From Entomortierella parvispora (lineage: Eukaryota > Mortierellomycota > Mortierellomycetes > Mortierellales > Mortierellaceae), in the NCBI GenBank assembly GCA_963573315.1, contig OY752140.1:3968001-4032000 (forward strand): a stretch of 64,000 bases of DNA, read 5' to 3'. The first letter of the stretch is position 1. Each line of letters begins with the position of its first letter. The notes under the pieces are model-generated. The model did no database searches, had not been told where the DNA came from, and saw nothing but the letters and a program-made list of their open reading frames with translations. Below are positions 35,001 to 48,400 of the stretch, piece after piece. The position numbers and the translations under genes are program-made.

Positions 35001-38000
35001 ATCTCCAACATCTCGTACCAAGCCTCCGCAGGGTCTCCGGATCAATTCTAGATCTCCTTCTGGAATATCCATTTCAAGTCAAAAGAGCCAACAGTCGCTG
35101 AAAGGGGGTTTGGGTCCCAAGCTGGTGAGCTGGTGGAAGTCTGTCAGAAGAAAGTCTATGTCTTTGGTCCAGCCACGAAAATCTGTCGACTCGTCAGTGT
35201 CTGCTACGAATGAGAATGACGTCTCGGTACCTGCAAAGGATCAGGAACAGCAAAGCGCCAAGTTTAAGGACCAGGATGCGGGACACACTAGTCAACGGGG
35301 ACCTGCTTCATGGCTCGGGAGAGAACCAAAGTTTTCGGCGGAGGGATCCAGTACGGTTCCCACCAATTCAGCGACGCATCCCTTGCGGAAAACTTTTGTT
35401 TCTCACTCCATGTTTGAAAAACCGGAGCAGGGTTCGCCAACAAAGCCGAGTCCATTAGTGTTGACAACTCCTCTTCACTCTGCAGATACTGTCAGTCCTA
35501 CCAAATCAACTGGGTCAAGATCTTCTCCTCGTGAGAAACCCCCGGGTTTGTCAATCCAGGTGAACGTTTCACCTCCATTAGCCAGACGTGGGTCTGTTAT
35601 GGCTCGAACTTCCTCCTTTTCAGCCGGCATCAATTCTGCCACAGTGAACGAGTCCAGCCCACAACAGTTAGGCCCAGAGAGATCAACCAAGACGATCCGC
35701 AGCATGTTGGAGCAAAATAAGGCTGATTGCGACGAGGAAATGAGGAAGATCATTGACGGGCTCAACGAATACGTTGAGAAGGGTCTCAATTACGTCGAGG
35801 ATCTAGACAATATGCCTGATTTCTCATCACAACAGCTTGATCAGAATGAGGTTGAGGAGATCGAAGGTTGGATTGAAAATAGTCAAATGGAAATGGAAGA
35901 AGACGCGGCTATTCGTCGCCTGGATGGCGACAAAGGATTCGACAGTGGAAACGAGCGGGATATTTATGAAGAAGACAGGACACCGCGGTCTGATTTTCCC
36001 AGCACTTTGCAAGAATTCGGGGAAGGCTACTTCCCAGAAGTCTCTGACAATGAGTCGCCAGTCGCAGATGACCCAAAGATGCGGTCCATGCGCGATTCTG
36101 GAGAATGGTCTCCGTCTCAATCTTGGAATGGTGGTAGTATCCCTCTTCATCGCAAGATGACTAGAGACAGCCAGCAGCGATCACATTCTCGGGTATCCTC
36201 CCTCGGTCGCCGTCATTTTTCGAACACCTCTTTTTCACCAGGGACACCAGCCACGTCGTCTCCCAATGCCAACGTTACTCTGATCTCAGAGGACTCCTAC
36301 CAGCCGACTCCTTTCATCCTCACCCTCCAAGAACTCATCGCCGTGGCTCAGTTGATGCTGGATACACCGCTCAAAACAATTTTGGACAACAAGGGCGCAT
36401 GCACCAACTTTGTGACCAAACTTCAAGTTATTGGGAAAGCATGGGATGAGAACCGCAACTGGCCATGCCGTGCGTGGTATGTCAAGGCCCTTCTAGCGGT
36501 TGCGGGATTGGCCAGAGTTGTTCAGTGGTGGGAGGCAGAGCGGAGTCATTGGTCACAGAGCGCCAATATTGCAGCCAAACCCAAGGAGGCTTCTCGACCC
36601 TCAAGTTTATACCTACCAAAGCAGGAGCCACCCACATCAATCTCCGAACAACATACTGGTGCAGAAACAGTATCCCAAAAGACTGCCACTCCTCGCGCAT
36701 CGATGCTTCTGAGATCGGATACAGAGAAGACTCCATCCGAGCCCGCTCGCGACACAGGGTTGGAGAGTGAGAACAACGGACTGCATCTGGAAGAACTCGC
36801 TGATGACCTTTCCACTGATGCTGAGGCCATTGGGGCAGTATCGATCGAGGCCCTGGTTGAAAGCTTGCAAAAAGACACTGATGAGCAAGTCAGGCTTACC
36901 AAGGAAGAAATCTTGCAGCTCAAGCGAGAAGCTGAACGGGGACAGAGCACAAATGTGGTCATGGAGCTCAATCTTGATATAGACGATATCCTTATCTTGT
37001 ACCTCAGTCCTAGTTGGTCTGAGCTCCTGGGGTGAGTTGTTTTTATTGCTGTGCAGGAGGCAAGTTTCTACAATTCCACGCAATACTGATTGATTTTTTT
37101 TTCTTGTTTTAATAGATCCAATTGGCAGGAGCTCATGGAAATGCCAATCTGCTCAATCTTGACCCAACGAGAGGTTAACGTGTTCCGGGATGCCACAGCG
37201 CGACTTCTGGAGGACGATCAGTCTACCTTGGAACTTACGTTCCATGTGCTCTCGAGCTACAGCCCTCCTTCCTCATTCGACGACTCTAGCTCTTCTCTGT
37301 CTGAGCAGTATACTTATATTCAAGACATTAGCTGCCACGGCGAGGAGGCTCATTTCTTGAAAATGGTCGGCAGAGGCATGCTCGTTTACGACCGCATCAC
37401 TTGCGAGCCAATGCGAACAATGTGGGCCATCCAGCCCTACACCGGTCCCGATGACAAAGCACTGTCTTCCTCCAACTCTGTCATGTCAGTGCTATCGGAA
37501 AACTCGGAGGAAAATGAGGAGCTCAGTGCGGAAGCGGAACAGGAGCAGGAGCAGGACCTCAACTTTCAAAGGATGCTAGCCGAGAATATGTCACTCCACT
37601 CACAAATGCTTCCACTCCAAGAGGTACGGTGCAATATTTGCGAGCGTATGATCGTCTCACTTTACTTCGAAAAGCACTCCAAGACTTGCTCTGAATGGCA
37701 CAAGATTGAGATGGACCTCCAGATTTGCAATGACCTCTTGCGCGAACTCATCTCCCACATCAACTCGCTGAAGGAGCCACTTTTGTCACCGCCCTCGAAT
37801 ATGGATGATGAAGGGGTACCGCTGACGGCGGACCTCGATGTTCTAAACAATTTGCAGGCCATTACACGAACAGCACTTGCTATCTCGACTCCTGGACGTG
37901 ACGCTGAGCCTGAGGATCGACCTGGCGATGCCTCGAAAAGAGTTGTGATTCAATCCCCTGCGTCAGAGTCACGTATGTCTGAAGTTTTCCGTTGGGAGGC

Positions 38001-41000
38001 GCCAAAAATAAGCGATGCATCGATCATGACCGTGTCAGATAGAGTGGATTCTGCCATTCACCACAAGACTACCTTGGTTTCGCATATGCGTCGAATTGCC
38101 GAGGACGATGAACTCGAGAGAAGTCGTGGCTACGGTCTAGAGGAGGATTTCGAAACTCAATGCTCGATTGGAGGAGTCACTGTGCCTGAAGTGTTTGAGC
38201 AGCAGCCTTCTCCTATTGACGAACCGGAGCCAACATCGGTTGAAATGTCCAGAGCTGCGTCGGGATCGTCTGATGTTGGAACAGGTGCCTCTGACTCGGC
38301 AGAATCGTCAACAGCTGTTGTCAAACTGAGCAACGTTGAGAAGCAGCCCAGTCAATCCAGTCAAACGAGCCAACTCAGTCAGTCAAGCAAGGGAACACAA
38401 AGCGGTCAGAGCAGTAACAACGCCCAAAATACTTCGGGAGGTTCAAGCAACAGCAACTCTCAGATCTCACCCACAACAAGAAAGCATCGCCCATACTTTG
38501 TCGATATCCATTCGGCGTCCTCCTTCTTCCCGGAGGCTCACCTGTCCCCAAGGGTGGCAAGTCGGTTCCTTGCTCCCCATTCTGCGGAGGGATCGCCTAC
38601 TGACGGTATATCGCCTGGGACCTTGCTCAAGTCGCCAATGTCACCCTCGTTCCCTCAACCTACGCCGTTAACGAGACCGACACCACCAAGTATCAAGGAC
38701 TTTGATTTCATCAAGCCCATTTCGAAAGGCGCTTTTGGCTCCGTGTTCCTGGCCAAGAAGCGGGCGACGGGTGATTACTACGCGATCAAGGTCTTGAAAA
38801 AGTCTGACATGGTGGCTAAAAACCAGGTCACTAACGTCAAGGCTGAGCGTATGATCCTGATGAACCAGACAGACTCCCCTTTTGTTGTCAACTTGTACTT
38901 TTCTTTCCAAAGCAAGGAGTACCTCTATCTGGTCATGGAGTATTTGAATGGAGGCGACTGTATGGCACTGATGAAGGCCATTGTTCGACTTCCAGAAGAC
39001 TGGGCCAGAAATTACCTTGCAGAGGTAGTTCTTGGGCTGGAGTATCTCCATAACGCGGGTGTTGTGCATCGGTATGTGGACGGTGTAGTTTTCTGTGATC
39101 AATCGATTAACCGAGTGTAACCTTTGTGGCTCTCCACTAACTCCTTGTCGCATTACTTTGTGATTTCATAGTGATCTTAAGCCTGACAATTTGCTTATTG
39201 ACCAGAACGGACATTTGAAGCTCACAGACTTTGGACTCTCACGTGTTGGATTCTTGGGCCGTCAGGCTCAGACGGATAGGAGATCAAAGATCCCATTACC
39301 TTTCCCCTATCCGGAGTCCAGACCAATGTCGCCGTTTTTATTTTCCCATGCCCTGGATGCTAATCACGAGTCGTCCTCGATCCCGATGATCCCAACTCCC
39401 AAACTGGGCCCATCTCATCCTTCCTATTTCAACTGGGGCGAGAGAAGTAGACGATCCTCGAATGCCAGTTCATCCTCGGTGGATGGACGATCTCCAGCTA
39501 TTGGATTTGCAACCGCCGACTTGCCGAAGTTGCCGGCAGCCGCTCTACTGACATCTTCCTCTTCGAATGCCCCATTCCCCTTGAATGAGAGCAGTGTCAA
39601 GTCCTCGAGCTCATTCCTCTCAGGGGCGTTGCATCCCATGCATACCATGTCGCCAAAAACATCGCATGGAAACTCGCCACTTATCCCCCCGTCATTCCTA
39701 CTCAACGACTTGAAGGAAGAGGCCCCAGAAAAATGTGTTGGAACACCAGATTACTTGGCTCCAGAGTGCGTGCTTGGTATGAGTCAGGATGCCATGGTGG
39801 ATTGGGTAAGAGAAATCTCGACTATAATTGATCTGCATAATATCTTTCGAAATGATGACCTGTTTTCTAATGCAAGATCTTTCCATTTATCAATGTTTTC
39901 TTTTGTTACGGTAGTGGGCACTGGGAGTCATTTGTTACGAATTTCTCTTTGGGTATCCCCCTTTCCACGGCGAATCTCCGGAGCAGGTGTTTGAGAACAT
40001 CCTTTCACGGGAAATCGACTGGCACGAGTCAGAGCTGGAGATTTCGGCAGAGGCGCGTGATTTCATGGAGCGACTGCTGTGCTATGATCCGGAGCAACGC
40101 TTGGGTTTTAATGGCGCTGATGAGGTGAAAAACCACCCCTTTTTCCAGGACATTAACTGGGAAACACTTCTTTCTGAGCGTCCAGCCTTTGTTCCTGCTC
40201 CAGCGGGCATTGAAGACACGGATTATTTTGATGTCCGAGGAGCAAAGATGGGATCCTTCAAGGAAGATATTCCGGAACTGAGGGATGTCCAATCTATCGC
40301 CCAAGCTCTTGGCAAGAAGGATAGTCTCGCCCCGGCCCTCAGTGACTCTCCCTTATTCATACCTCTACAGGAAGAGCCTGCGGCTACCCCTCTGGCGCTG
40401 ACGGTCGACACCAACGTCATTGACAATAACTCAACTCCACGTGCGCATAGTCCCAAATATCATGAGCCAGATGAGGAATGCAAGACAACTGAATCTGCAA
40501 AAGACGAAACTGGAGCTGATTTTGGAACATTTGCCTTCATTAATTTGCCAGTTCTCGAAAAGGCAAACAATGATATGATCAGGAAACTTCGGTCTGACAA
40601 TGCTTTTGCATCTGCAAGTGGAAGCAGTTTGTCATCATCCATCTCCGAGTTTTCATCAGAGACCCCTGGTACCCCGGGTTCGAACGGCAACCAAGCCACT
40701 GCTGCTAGTATATCCAAGAGCAAGCACAGATCAATGAACGCGTTGATTAGTACACCTCCTTTACGATTCGACGGCAAGAACTACTTTTCGTATTCACCGA
40801 AAGGTTCCCCTGGATCAAATGGTTCTACTGGTACCTCGAACAGCCAAAACCAAGGAGGCCCTAGCACTCCACAGGAAGGCATCGAATACCAGCCTCAACG
40901 CTCCTCTTCTGTTCCGGTGGCATTTGGTGATTCTTCCAAGGATAGCATATCTCCTACTGAGCTCACGCCTGCTTCCCGACGGTCCTCCATGCCATTGCGA

Positions 41001-41856
41001 CCCAGAACACATAGTGCCAGCAATACCGACGTTCACCCCTTTGCAATTCCAGGGAGCAATGTTGCATCACCGACTTCGCCCAATGTGCCGACGAACAAAA
41101 ACCTGCCTCAAGTTGGTTCGACTCGTGATCGCCGCAGCGGAAGTATGAGTAGCAGCTCTGGATTGCGATCGAGTCGCCACTCTCTCAAGGCGACTGCCAC
41201 GTTGCGGTCAACGGCCAAGGGTGGTGCAGCCGCGGCTGCAGCCCGGAAAACGAACAGGACCCGCGATTGTCTAGTTGTTGATGACAATCCGATCAGTGCC
41301 AAGATCTTGGAGACGATTCTCACAAGACTGAATTGTCGATGTGTGGTCATGCGCAACGGTGGGGAGGCCATTCGATGTGCTATGGGAAGTGTCAAGTTTG
41401 ACATTATTTTCATGGATATTCGAATGCCTATCAGTAAGTTACTCGAAGGCATGCATGGTACTATTTCTATCATATTCCCAAGACTAACGGGGGTTTCTTA
41501 TTCTTTTTCTAGTTGATGGAGACACTGCTACAAGAATGATCAAGTCGACACAGAACACCAATTCCTTGACGCCCATTGTAGCTGTTACTGCGTTCCCGGA
41601 CCTGGCAGCTCAGATTTTTGACTACATGATGGTCAAGCCCGTGACGCGTGAGGAGATTGAGAAGAGACTTCAATTCTTTTGCCCTATCCAGCCAAACGTA
41701 AGCGAGGCGCCGACGCCAAGCAAGGAAACAGCACCGATGATGGCAGGAGGAACAGGAGGGCATGAGGGCTTTTTGAAGGGACGATCAACCTCCACATCCT
41801 CAACGAGCACGTCTTTGTCGACGCGACCAATTACCGCGGATCGTGATAGAGATTGA
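32047..41856 (+). CDS. RIM15: Rim15/Cek1-family Ser/Thr kinase with PAS-like and receiver domains
   Basis: Rim15 is a Greatwall-related kinase integrating PKA, TORC1 and Pho85 signals to drive quiescence via endosulfine. Seven exons: 32047-32233, 32342-34408, 34526-37031, 37116-39071, 39172-39805, 39915-41433 and 41513-41856, about 3070 aa (yeast about 1770). The N-terminal half is Ser/Pro-rich and repeats an R-[RKQ]-x-S-[IWY]-[IT]-D motif. A conserved block (about residues 2115 minus 800) precedes a PAS-like domain (about 1587-1700) and a Cys-rich CNICER...H...C motif (about 1757-1785). The kinase starts at about 2115 (GAFGSVFLAK, AIKVLKK), has HRDLKPDN and DFG, then about 165 inserted residues before GTPDYLAPE, typical of this family. 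The C-terminal receiver (VVDDNPISAKIL, phospho-acceptor in IIFMDIRMP, about 2949; VAVTAFPD) ends with a Ser/Thr tail. All phases close. Confidence 0.94.
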
Positions 41857-42538
41857 TGCGATGATGACAACACAACAAAATAAAAATAAAACATTGACTA
41901 CTACGGTCCCGGCAGTTGGAAGATAGTCGCCCAGATGGTGATCAAGGCAATTGGTACCTAGGCGCGAATAGGTTGTCAAAATGAGCACTGTTTTTGACTG
42001 CAGAAGACAGGCTGTCAGGGATGGACTGTTTCAGGAGGATGGTCCAAGCAAATCTGGAGACGCGTCGATGCACGCGCCCCTTCGCGATGCAGCAAACAAA
42101 GCTCAAAGCAGCAACGGACGGGAGAAGGACGGCCTTTCTTTGATGAAGAGTGAACAGATGTCGTGTGTGTGGTGGACAGGTGTGTGCGTTTGTGTTGGAC
42201 AGAACGGACAACGAGGGGGTGCGAGCGCGCTTTGACGTCTGTTGCACCAACGAGAAATAGTCTGGACAGGGATCTGCGTCCTGCGAAGCGGAAAGGAAAG
42301 AATCCTTGTTTTGTCTGCCGGGTCAGTGCCCCGAGACGGAAAAGGCGTCTCTCTTTGTCCCCCTCCTTTCCTTCCTTCCTTCCTTCTTCTGCCTACTTTC
42401 GCCCCCTCCTCCCTTCCACCTTCGAAGAACTCTCTCCCTCTCTCCCTCTCTTTCCCCCTGCTCATCTTTTTCCATCGTCATACTGACTCTTTTGTCGTGA
42501 ATTGAGCATAAAACGAGGAATCAGCTCACCCCTTCAAG
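41857..42538. other. Intergenic region between RIM15 and ALG12
   Basis: About 680 bp between same-strand genes. It carries AATAAA-like repeats just after the RIM15 stop (about 41878-41892) and a strongly pyrimidine-rich stretch (about 42350-42480) before the ALG12 start. No gene seen. Confidence 0.6.
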
Positions 42539-45026
42539 ATGGCCACTAGCGAGATGGAGGAGCAGGCCAAACAACAGCACAGCAATGGCAATGGCAATGG
42601 ACACAGCAATGTGAGCACGAAACAGGGCAATGGCATCCTCAAGACCAATGGCCCCGTCAATGGAAATGGCCACGCCCTTGCCAACGGGACCAAGCGAAGG
42701 TCATCGTCGAAAGGATCTGTTAGTTTCCACAGTTCAGTCATAAACTCGACAAACATCACCAGCAGGACTTACAGAGTCGAAACTTCTTCAACATTGTCGT
42801 CATCAGCGTCAGCATCATCCACATCAGCAGGATCGTCGTCGCTGTCGTCTTTTACGGCCGTGGATTACTTGATTCATGGACTGGTCCTGTCCTTGATCGT
42901 GATTCATATCTTGGTGGCGCCATTTACAAAAGTCGAGGAGAGCTTCAACCTCCAGGCTACCCACGATATCCTAACCTTGGGTGTTTCTCAAGAAAGTGTC
43001 TCCAGGGTAAGAGTAATCATGGGACTCTTCTCCATTTTGGCCCTCTGGTACCAATAATGATTGAAAACTGATCATCCCCTTGCCCTCCTCATCACTAGTA
43101 CGACCACTTGGAGTTTCCCGGTGTTGTGCCAAGGACATTTGTTGGACCATTGTTGCTGGCGATTGGAAGCTGGCCCATCATGACTGTGGTCAGGTTTCTA
43201 GCTCCTTCCTCGGGCGTGCCAAAGAGCATCACTGGACAGATCATCGGTATGAGTGGTTGTTTATTGTTCACCCTTCCCGCCGATTTTTTTATTCATGAGT
43301 ACAAAAAAAAAAAAAAAAAAAAATGCAGAAACGGATCAAGAGAGCCGCTTACCCAATACCCTGTTCTCCTTATTTTTTCCTTCTATTACAGTTCGCATAG
43401 TTCTGGGCTTGTTCACATTCTTTGGATGGCACCAATTGAGTCGCGGAGTCAACCATCAGTTTGGCAAGACCGTCAGTCGCCTCTTCATGATCATCTCGGC
43501 CGCTCAGTTCCACTGGCTTTTCTATGCTGGCCGGACTTTGCCCAATACTTTTGCCCTTGCAATTGGTAAGAAGGATGATATCTGAGTATTTGGGAAGGTT
43601 TTTCAGAAAAGGTAACGAGACCCTTGTTACAGCAATCTCACACTCAAACTTCTTTTTTCTTTGTTGGCATTTACTACATTTTAGTGAATGTGGCTTTCTC
43701 GTACTGGATGCAGGCTTCGACACCCACGTCGCGATCTATCACCAAGCGCGAGACTGAAGAGCGGCTGATGCGGATGTTGGACTGCCTTGTGGTGGCTACA
43801 GTCTTGTTCCGATCCGAGATTTTGTTGTTGATGGGACCCGTTCTCCTCTTGGAGCTTTCAACAGACAGAATTCGATTCTGGAGGACAATTCAGGAAGGAA
43901 TCATGGCAGGCGTGGCTAGTCTCTTGATTGCAGTTGGAGTCGACTCTTGGTTCTGGCAACAGTGGATGTGGGCGGAGGGGGCCGTTTTCTGGTTCAATGC
44001 TGTGGAAGGAAAGAGCGTTGCTTGGGGTGTATCGCCTTGGCACACTTATTTCACTAGCCTTTTGCCAAAGATTTCCGGAGTGGCTCTTCCTTTGGCGCTT
44101 GTAGCAGCGATCTTTGGTGCTGTGGAGGTTAGATACCGACGCTACTTCTTGCCGGCCGCGGCTTTTGTCGGCTTGTACTCGTTCTTGGGACACAAAGAGT
44201 GGCGATTTGTTGTCTATGTTGTCCCCATTCTGAATTTGGGTGCTGCCTTGACTCTTTCTTGGGTGTAAGTAATCGCTTGTTTTTCCTCTTTTTTTTTTTT
44301 TTGTGGGACTCAACTGATTCTAGCCTTTTATTTTGAACAATTTGCAGACTGAAGCGCAAGACTGTCGTGTACCGTTTGTTGGCACTGCTCATTGTTGTAG
44401 CTTTGGGCGCGAACTTTGCTTCTAGCGTGGCTCAGTCGCTCATCTCCAGTACTAATTACCCTGGAGGTCATGCCCTTCAACGGCTGCATGAGCTTGAGCT
44501 CCCAAATTTCAGTGCTGGTAGGGAACAGAAAGGCTCGGGAGAATATTTACAAAAGAGCAAGCACTCTTTGCGCTTGCGTTAACACTCTTTCTGTTGTTCT
44601 ATTTTCTTTTCTTTTCTTTTAGCAGTGGTCCACATCGATGTTACAGCTGCTGAGACAGGATGCAGCCGATTTGGCGAAAGAGCTGAGGACCCTGATTCTC
44701 TGCATCATTGGACTTACTCCAAGGTCGAGACACACACTTCTCCTGAGGAGTACCTCCAATATACCCATCTCTTGACTGGCAATCCAAAGTATCACCAGGA
44801 TCGATTCGTTGTTTTGGAGGAGGTCCAAGGTTACGCTGGAATCGGACGTCAATCTTTGAGCCAGCTCAAGAAAACGTGTCGTCCTGTGGAGATTCTTCAA
44901 GGGGGTGTTGATACCCAGGGGAACTGGAGGTCAAGAGCAGAGGCGCTATGGGATTCTTGCAGTCCTGTGAAGATCAAGAAAGAAGGGCAGATCTGGATCA
45001 TGAAGCAGAAGTGGGAGACATGGTAG
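42539..45026 (+). CDS. ALG12: Dolichyl-P-Man:Man7GlcNAc2-PP-dolichol alpha-1,6-mannosyltransferase
   Basis: A GT22 multipass ER enzyme that adds the eighth mannose to the lipid-linked N-glycan precursor in the lumen. Six exons in phase: 42539-43006, 43099-43246, 43392-43565, 43685-44264, 44348-44517 and 44626-45026, about 646 aa. The N-terminus has about 110 low-complexity residues (Asn/Gly then Ser-rich) before the first helix. Family marks are [15 protein letters not shown] (the acidic pair of the first luminal loop), [47 protein letters not shown] and [16 protein letters not shown]. Several hydrophobic helices follow, and the C-terminus is soluble. The last intron ends in AGCAG, so two acceptors three bases apart (exon starting 44623 or 44626) would both keep frame and differ by one Ala. 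AATAAA at 45041-45046. Confidence 0.94.
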
Positions 45027-45423
45027 ATTGGTAGTCTAGAAATAAATTGTTATTGACCGACAAGAAACATTGCTAATAATTTAATAAAGATTTTTTAATA
45101 ATTACCTGAGTAAAAGAGGTCACGTGCAATGGCCACCATCTTTTTTTTCTCCGCTTCACTTCCCCACTCTCTTCGCCTCGTTTCTCCATTCATTCCCCAG
45201 TCTCTCGCTTCCTCTCCTCTCTTCATTCTTTGTCGCTCCTCTCCACTCTCACGTCCATCCTTTTACTCTCCTATCCTTAACCTTCTCTGCATTGCATAGT
45301 TTTGTTTGGAAGCACATCCACTTTCTCCTTTTTTTTTGCAACTGATCAACAAGCACTCCAGTTCCTGACCCCGCTCCTCATTCCTTCACTCATTCGTTCA
45401 CTCTTTGTCCAGAGTTTTGCGCC
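45027..45423. other. Intergenic region between ALG12 and the phosphorylase kinase gene
   Basis: About 400 bp: an AATAAA signal for ALG12, AT-rich sequence, then a long pyrimidine-rich leader up to the ATG at 45424. No gene seen. Confidence 0.6.
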
Positions 45424-48400
45424 ATGTACCACTCACAGGCAAACGTCCGGAAGAGACTTGACTACTACTACCGCTCCGTCAACGCAGTCATCCTCAACCG
45501 TCAAAACCCCACTACAGGCTTGATTCCTGCCTCGGTGGCGGTGACGACTCACGGCGATTACCGCGATGCCTGGGTTCGGTAGGTTATTTCTTTGGACATA
45601 TCGTGGACTGGCTGGTTCTCCTTGCCTTTCGTGTTGCTAACAAAGATTGTTGTTCATAGCGATAACGTGTATTCGATCATGGCCGTGTTCGGTCTTGCTC
45701 TCGCCTACCGCCGCGTTGATGACGACGAGGGCCGTGCTTGTAAGTCCATGCCAATGCTCTTTGTTTGACCCTGCAGACGCCATTTTGGGGAACGGAGACA
45801 GAAATGAGGGAGAGAGAGAGCGAGCGAGCGAGAGGAAAGACGAAAGGAACTCTCTCCCGTGAGACAGAAAGACTGGAACGCAGGAATAAGACGAAGATCT
45901 GGCGTTTGAATTTGGCTTCAAGATACCGCGCTGGCCGGTGCTTGGAGGAGTTCAAACCTTGCGAATCAACGCGCGGGAGCCATTCGTTGCTGATAAGGGC
46001 GTGCGCCTCTGAAGCTATGACCACTGTGCTCTCTCATTGTGTGCTTCTGTTATCTTTCTCTTCTCTTCGATTCGGTCATGGTTTGGGAGATCTTGTTTTT
46101 GCTTTGCTTTGCGTGTCTGCTTCACTGGGCTTGAGTTGTCGTCGCGAGGCATCGATCTAGCATTATGTCACCTCTCCTACACGGTGATCACGGAGAAAAA
46201 CGGAGAGCATCTTCTACAGAGAAAGAACAATCGGCAACAATCGGCCATGCGTGATGCTGTGACGCAGGGGCACCCACCCTGCTTGTTTGTTTGTTCGATG
46301 GTTTGGCATGCTGGCCAGTGTGGCGGTGTGGTGTGATGCTCTGCAGTGTGGTGTGGTGTTGTGCGCAGTCATCCGAAAAGTGTCTGAACTGGGCACAGAC
46401 TCCATCAAGAATGTACTGTACTTTCTGACACGCTCCCTCTCTCCGTCTGTCTCCCTCCACAGATGAGCTCGAAAACTCTGTCGTCAAGTTGATGCGCGGC
46501 CTACTCTTTTGCATGATGCGTCAGGCGTCAAAGATCGAGCAATTTAAGAAGACGCAGGACATCAATGACTGCCTGCACGCCAAATACAACACTGCAACAG
46601 GAGACACTGTCGTTGGCGACTCTGAATGGGGACATTTGCAAATCGACGCCACCTCCATCTTCCTGCTTGCTCTTGCTCAAATGACCGCCTCAGGAATCCT
46701 CATCATCTACACCACCGATGAGGTTGACTTTATCCAAAATTTGGTCTTCTATATCGAACGCGCCTATCGCACACCCGACTATGGTATCTGGGAGCGCGGC
46801 AACAAAATCAACCACGGTGAACCTGAGCTCAACTCGTCATCCATCGGTATGGCCGTTGCCGCTCTCCAAGCAATCAATGGTATCAATCTGTTTGGATCTC
46901 GCGGAGGACCCAGTTCCGTAAGTCAGGACTCCAACTTGCCTGGTTACACAACTCCCTTTTCTAAAAAATCGCAATATGCTCACCTGTAACTCCACTTCTT
47001 GTAGGTGATCCATGTGCTTCCTGATGAAATCACACGCAACTACACCACTCTTCATTCAGCCTTGCCAAGAGAATCCAACTCAAAAGAGATTGATGCCGCT
47101 CTCTTGTCTGTAATTGGATTTCCCGCGTTTGCTGTCGGGGATGCCAAACTTGTGGAAAGAACTCGCAACGAGATCATCGAAAAGCTTGGAGGCAAATACG
47201 GGTGCAAGCGCTTTTTGCGCGACGGACATCAAACTGTTCTCGAGAGTAAGTTGGGATTTTGGGTTGTGGTGGATGTGTCTGAGTCCGAGTGTTGATTTTT
47301 AATCCTTCCGCACCATAACTAGATACCTCTCGTCTTCACTACGATGCGCAAGAGTTGAAGATCTTTGAAGACATCGAGTGCGAGTGGCCATTGTTTTTCA
47401 CCTACTTCATCCTCGATGGATTGTTCAGCGAAAACGAGGACCAGGTCGAGGAATATCGAGCAAAACTGGAGCCTCTGATCATTGATTCGGCTACTCTGGT
47501 CGATTTTGGTCAATTCCTTTCAGACTCGATGTCTGAGAGTGAAGATGGGCGCAGTTTGAAGACTCCAACTTCGCCTGGATTCGCTACCCCTGGAAGCAAC
47601 GGCGAGGGTAAACTGCCTGAACACATACCCCTGATCCCAGAGCTGTACTATGTCCCTCATCATCTGGTCGAGGCAGAAAAGAAGGACAACCACTCACAGG
47701 CACGCATGGCGAACGACAACCTCCCTCTTGTATGGGCAAATTCTTTGCATACTCTCGGAAACTTGATCTACGAGAATTTGCTCAGTGTCGCTGAGATTGA
47801 TCCTCTTGGAAGACGATTCAACGCACGCAAGACCCAAGACAACGACACCGTGGTTCAGGTCGTTCTCTTGGCTGAGGATGCAAACTTGCAGAGCATGTTG
47901 AGCATGTATGGGCTCGAAACTCAAACCATGGATCAGGTACACCCCATCACTGTCAGTCATCCTCAGGGACTCAAAGAAGTGTACGGAGCTCTTGGACAGA
48001 ACGCTAAACTTGGCCTCTCAGGAAGACCCAAGCGTCCTGTTGGTTCCCTCGGAACATCGCGTCTCTACCGTGTCCAGGGTCATCTCTACGCATTCACCCC
48101 TCATTTTATGGACAATGAGGAGTTCTACCTCACCAGCGACAACGACTACTTGATTTCTGTCTTTGAACAAGAGCTCGCCTTTGTCCGTCAGTACTGGGTG
48201 AGTCCAGGTCGCCCTACTATGACTGTGCTGTTGACCCATGCGATGTTGGGTGGACTCTCGAGGTCTCGCAGCTTTGCATCCCAGTCCGATGTTGGTCTCA
48301 CAACCTGGAGAAAGGCCTCGCTTGGATCTACGCCTCACAAGGACAATAAGCGCAATCTTCTCAACTTTTTCATGAGCTTGCGCAACGGAATGTGCAACAA

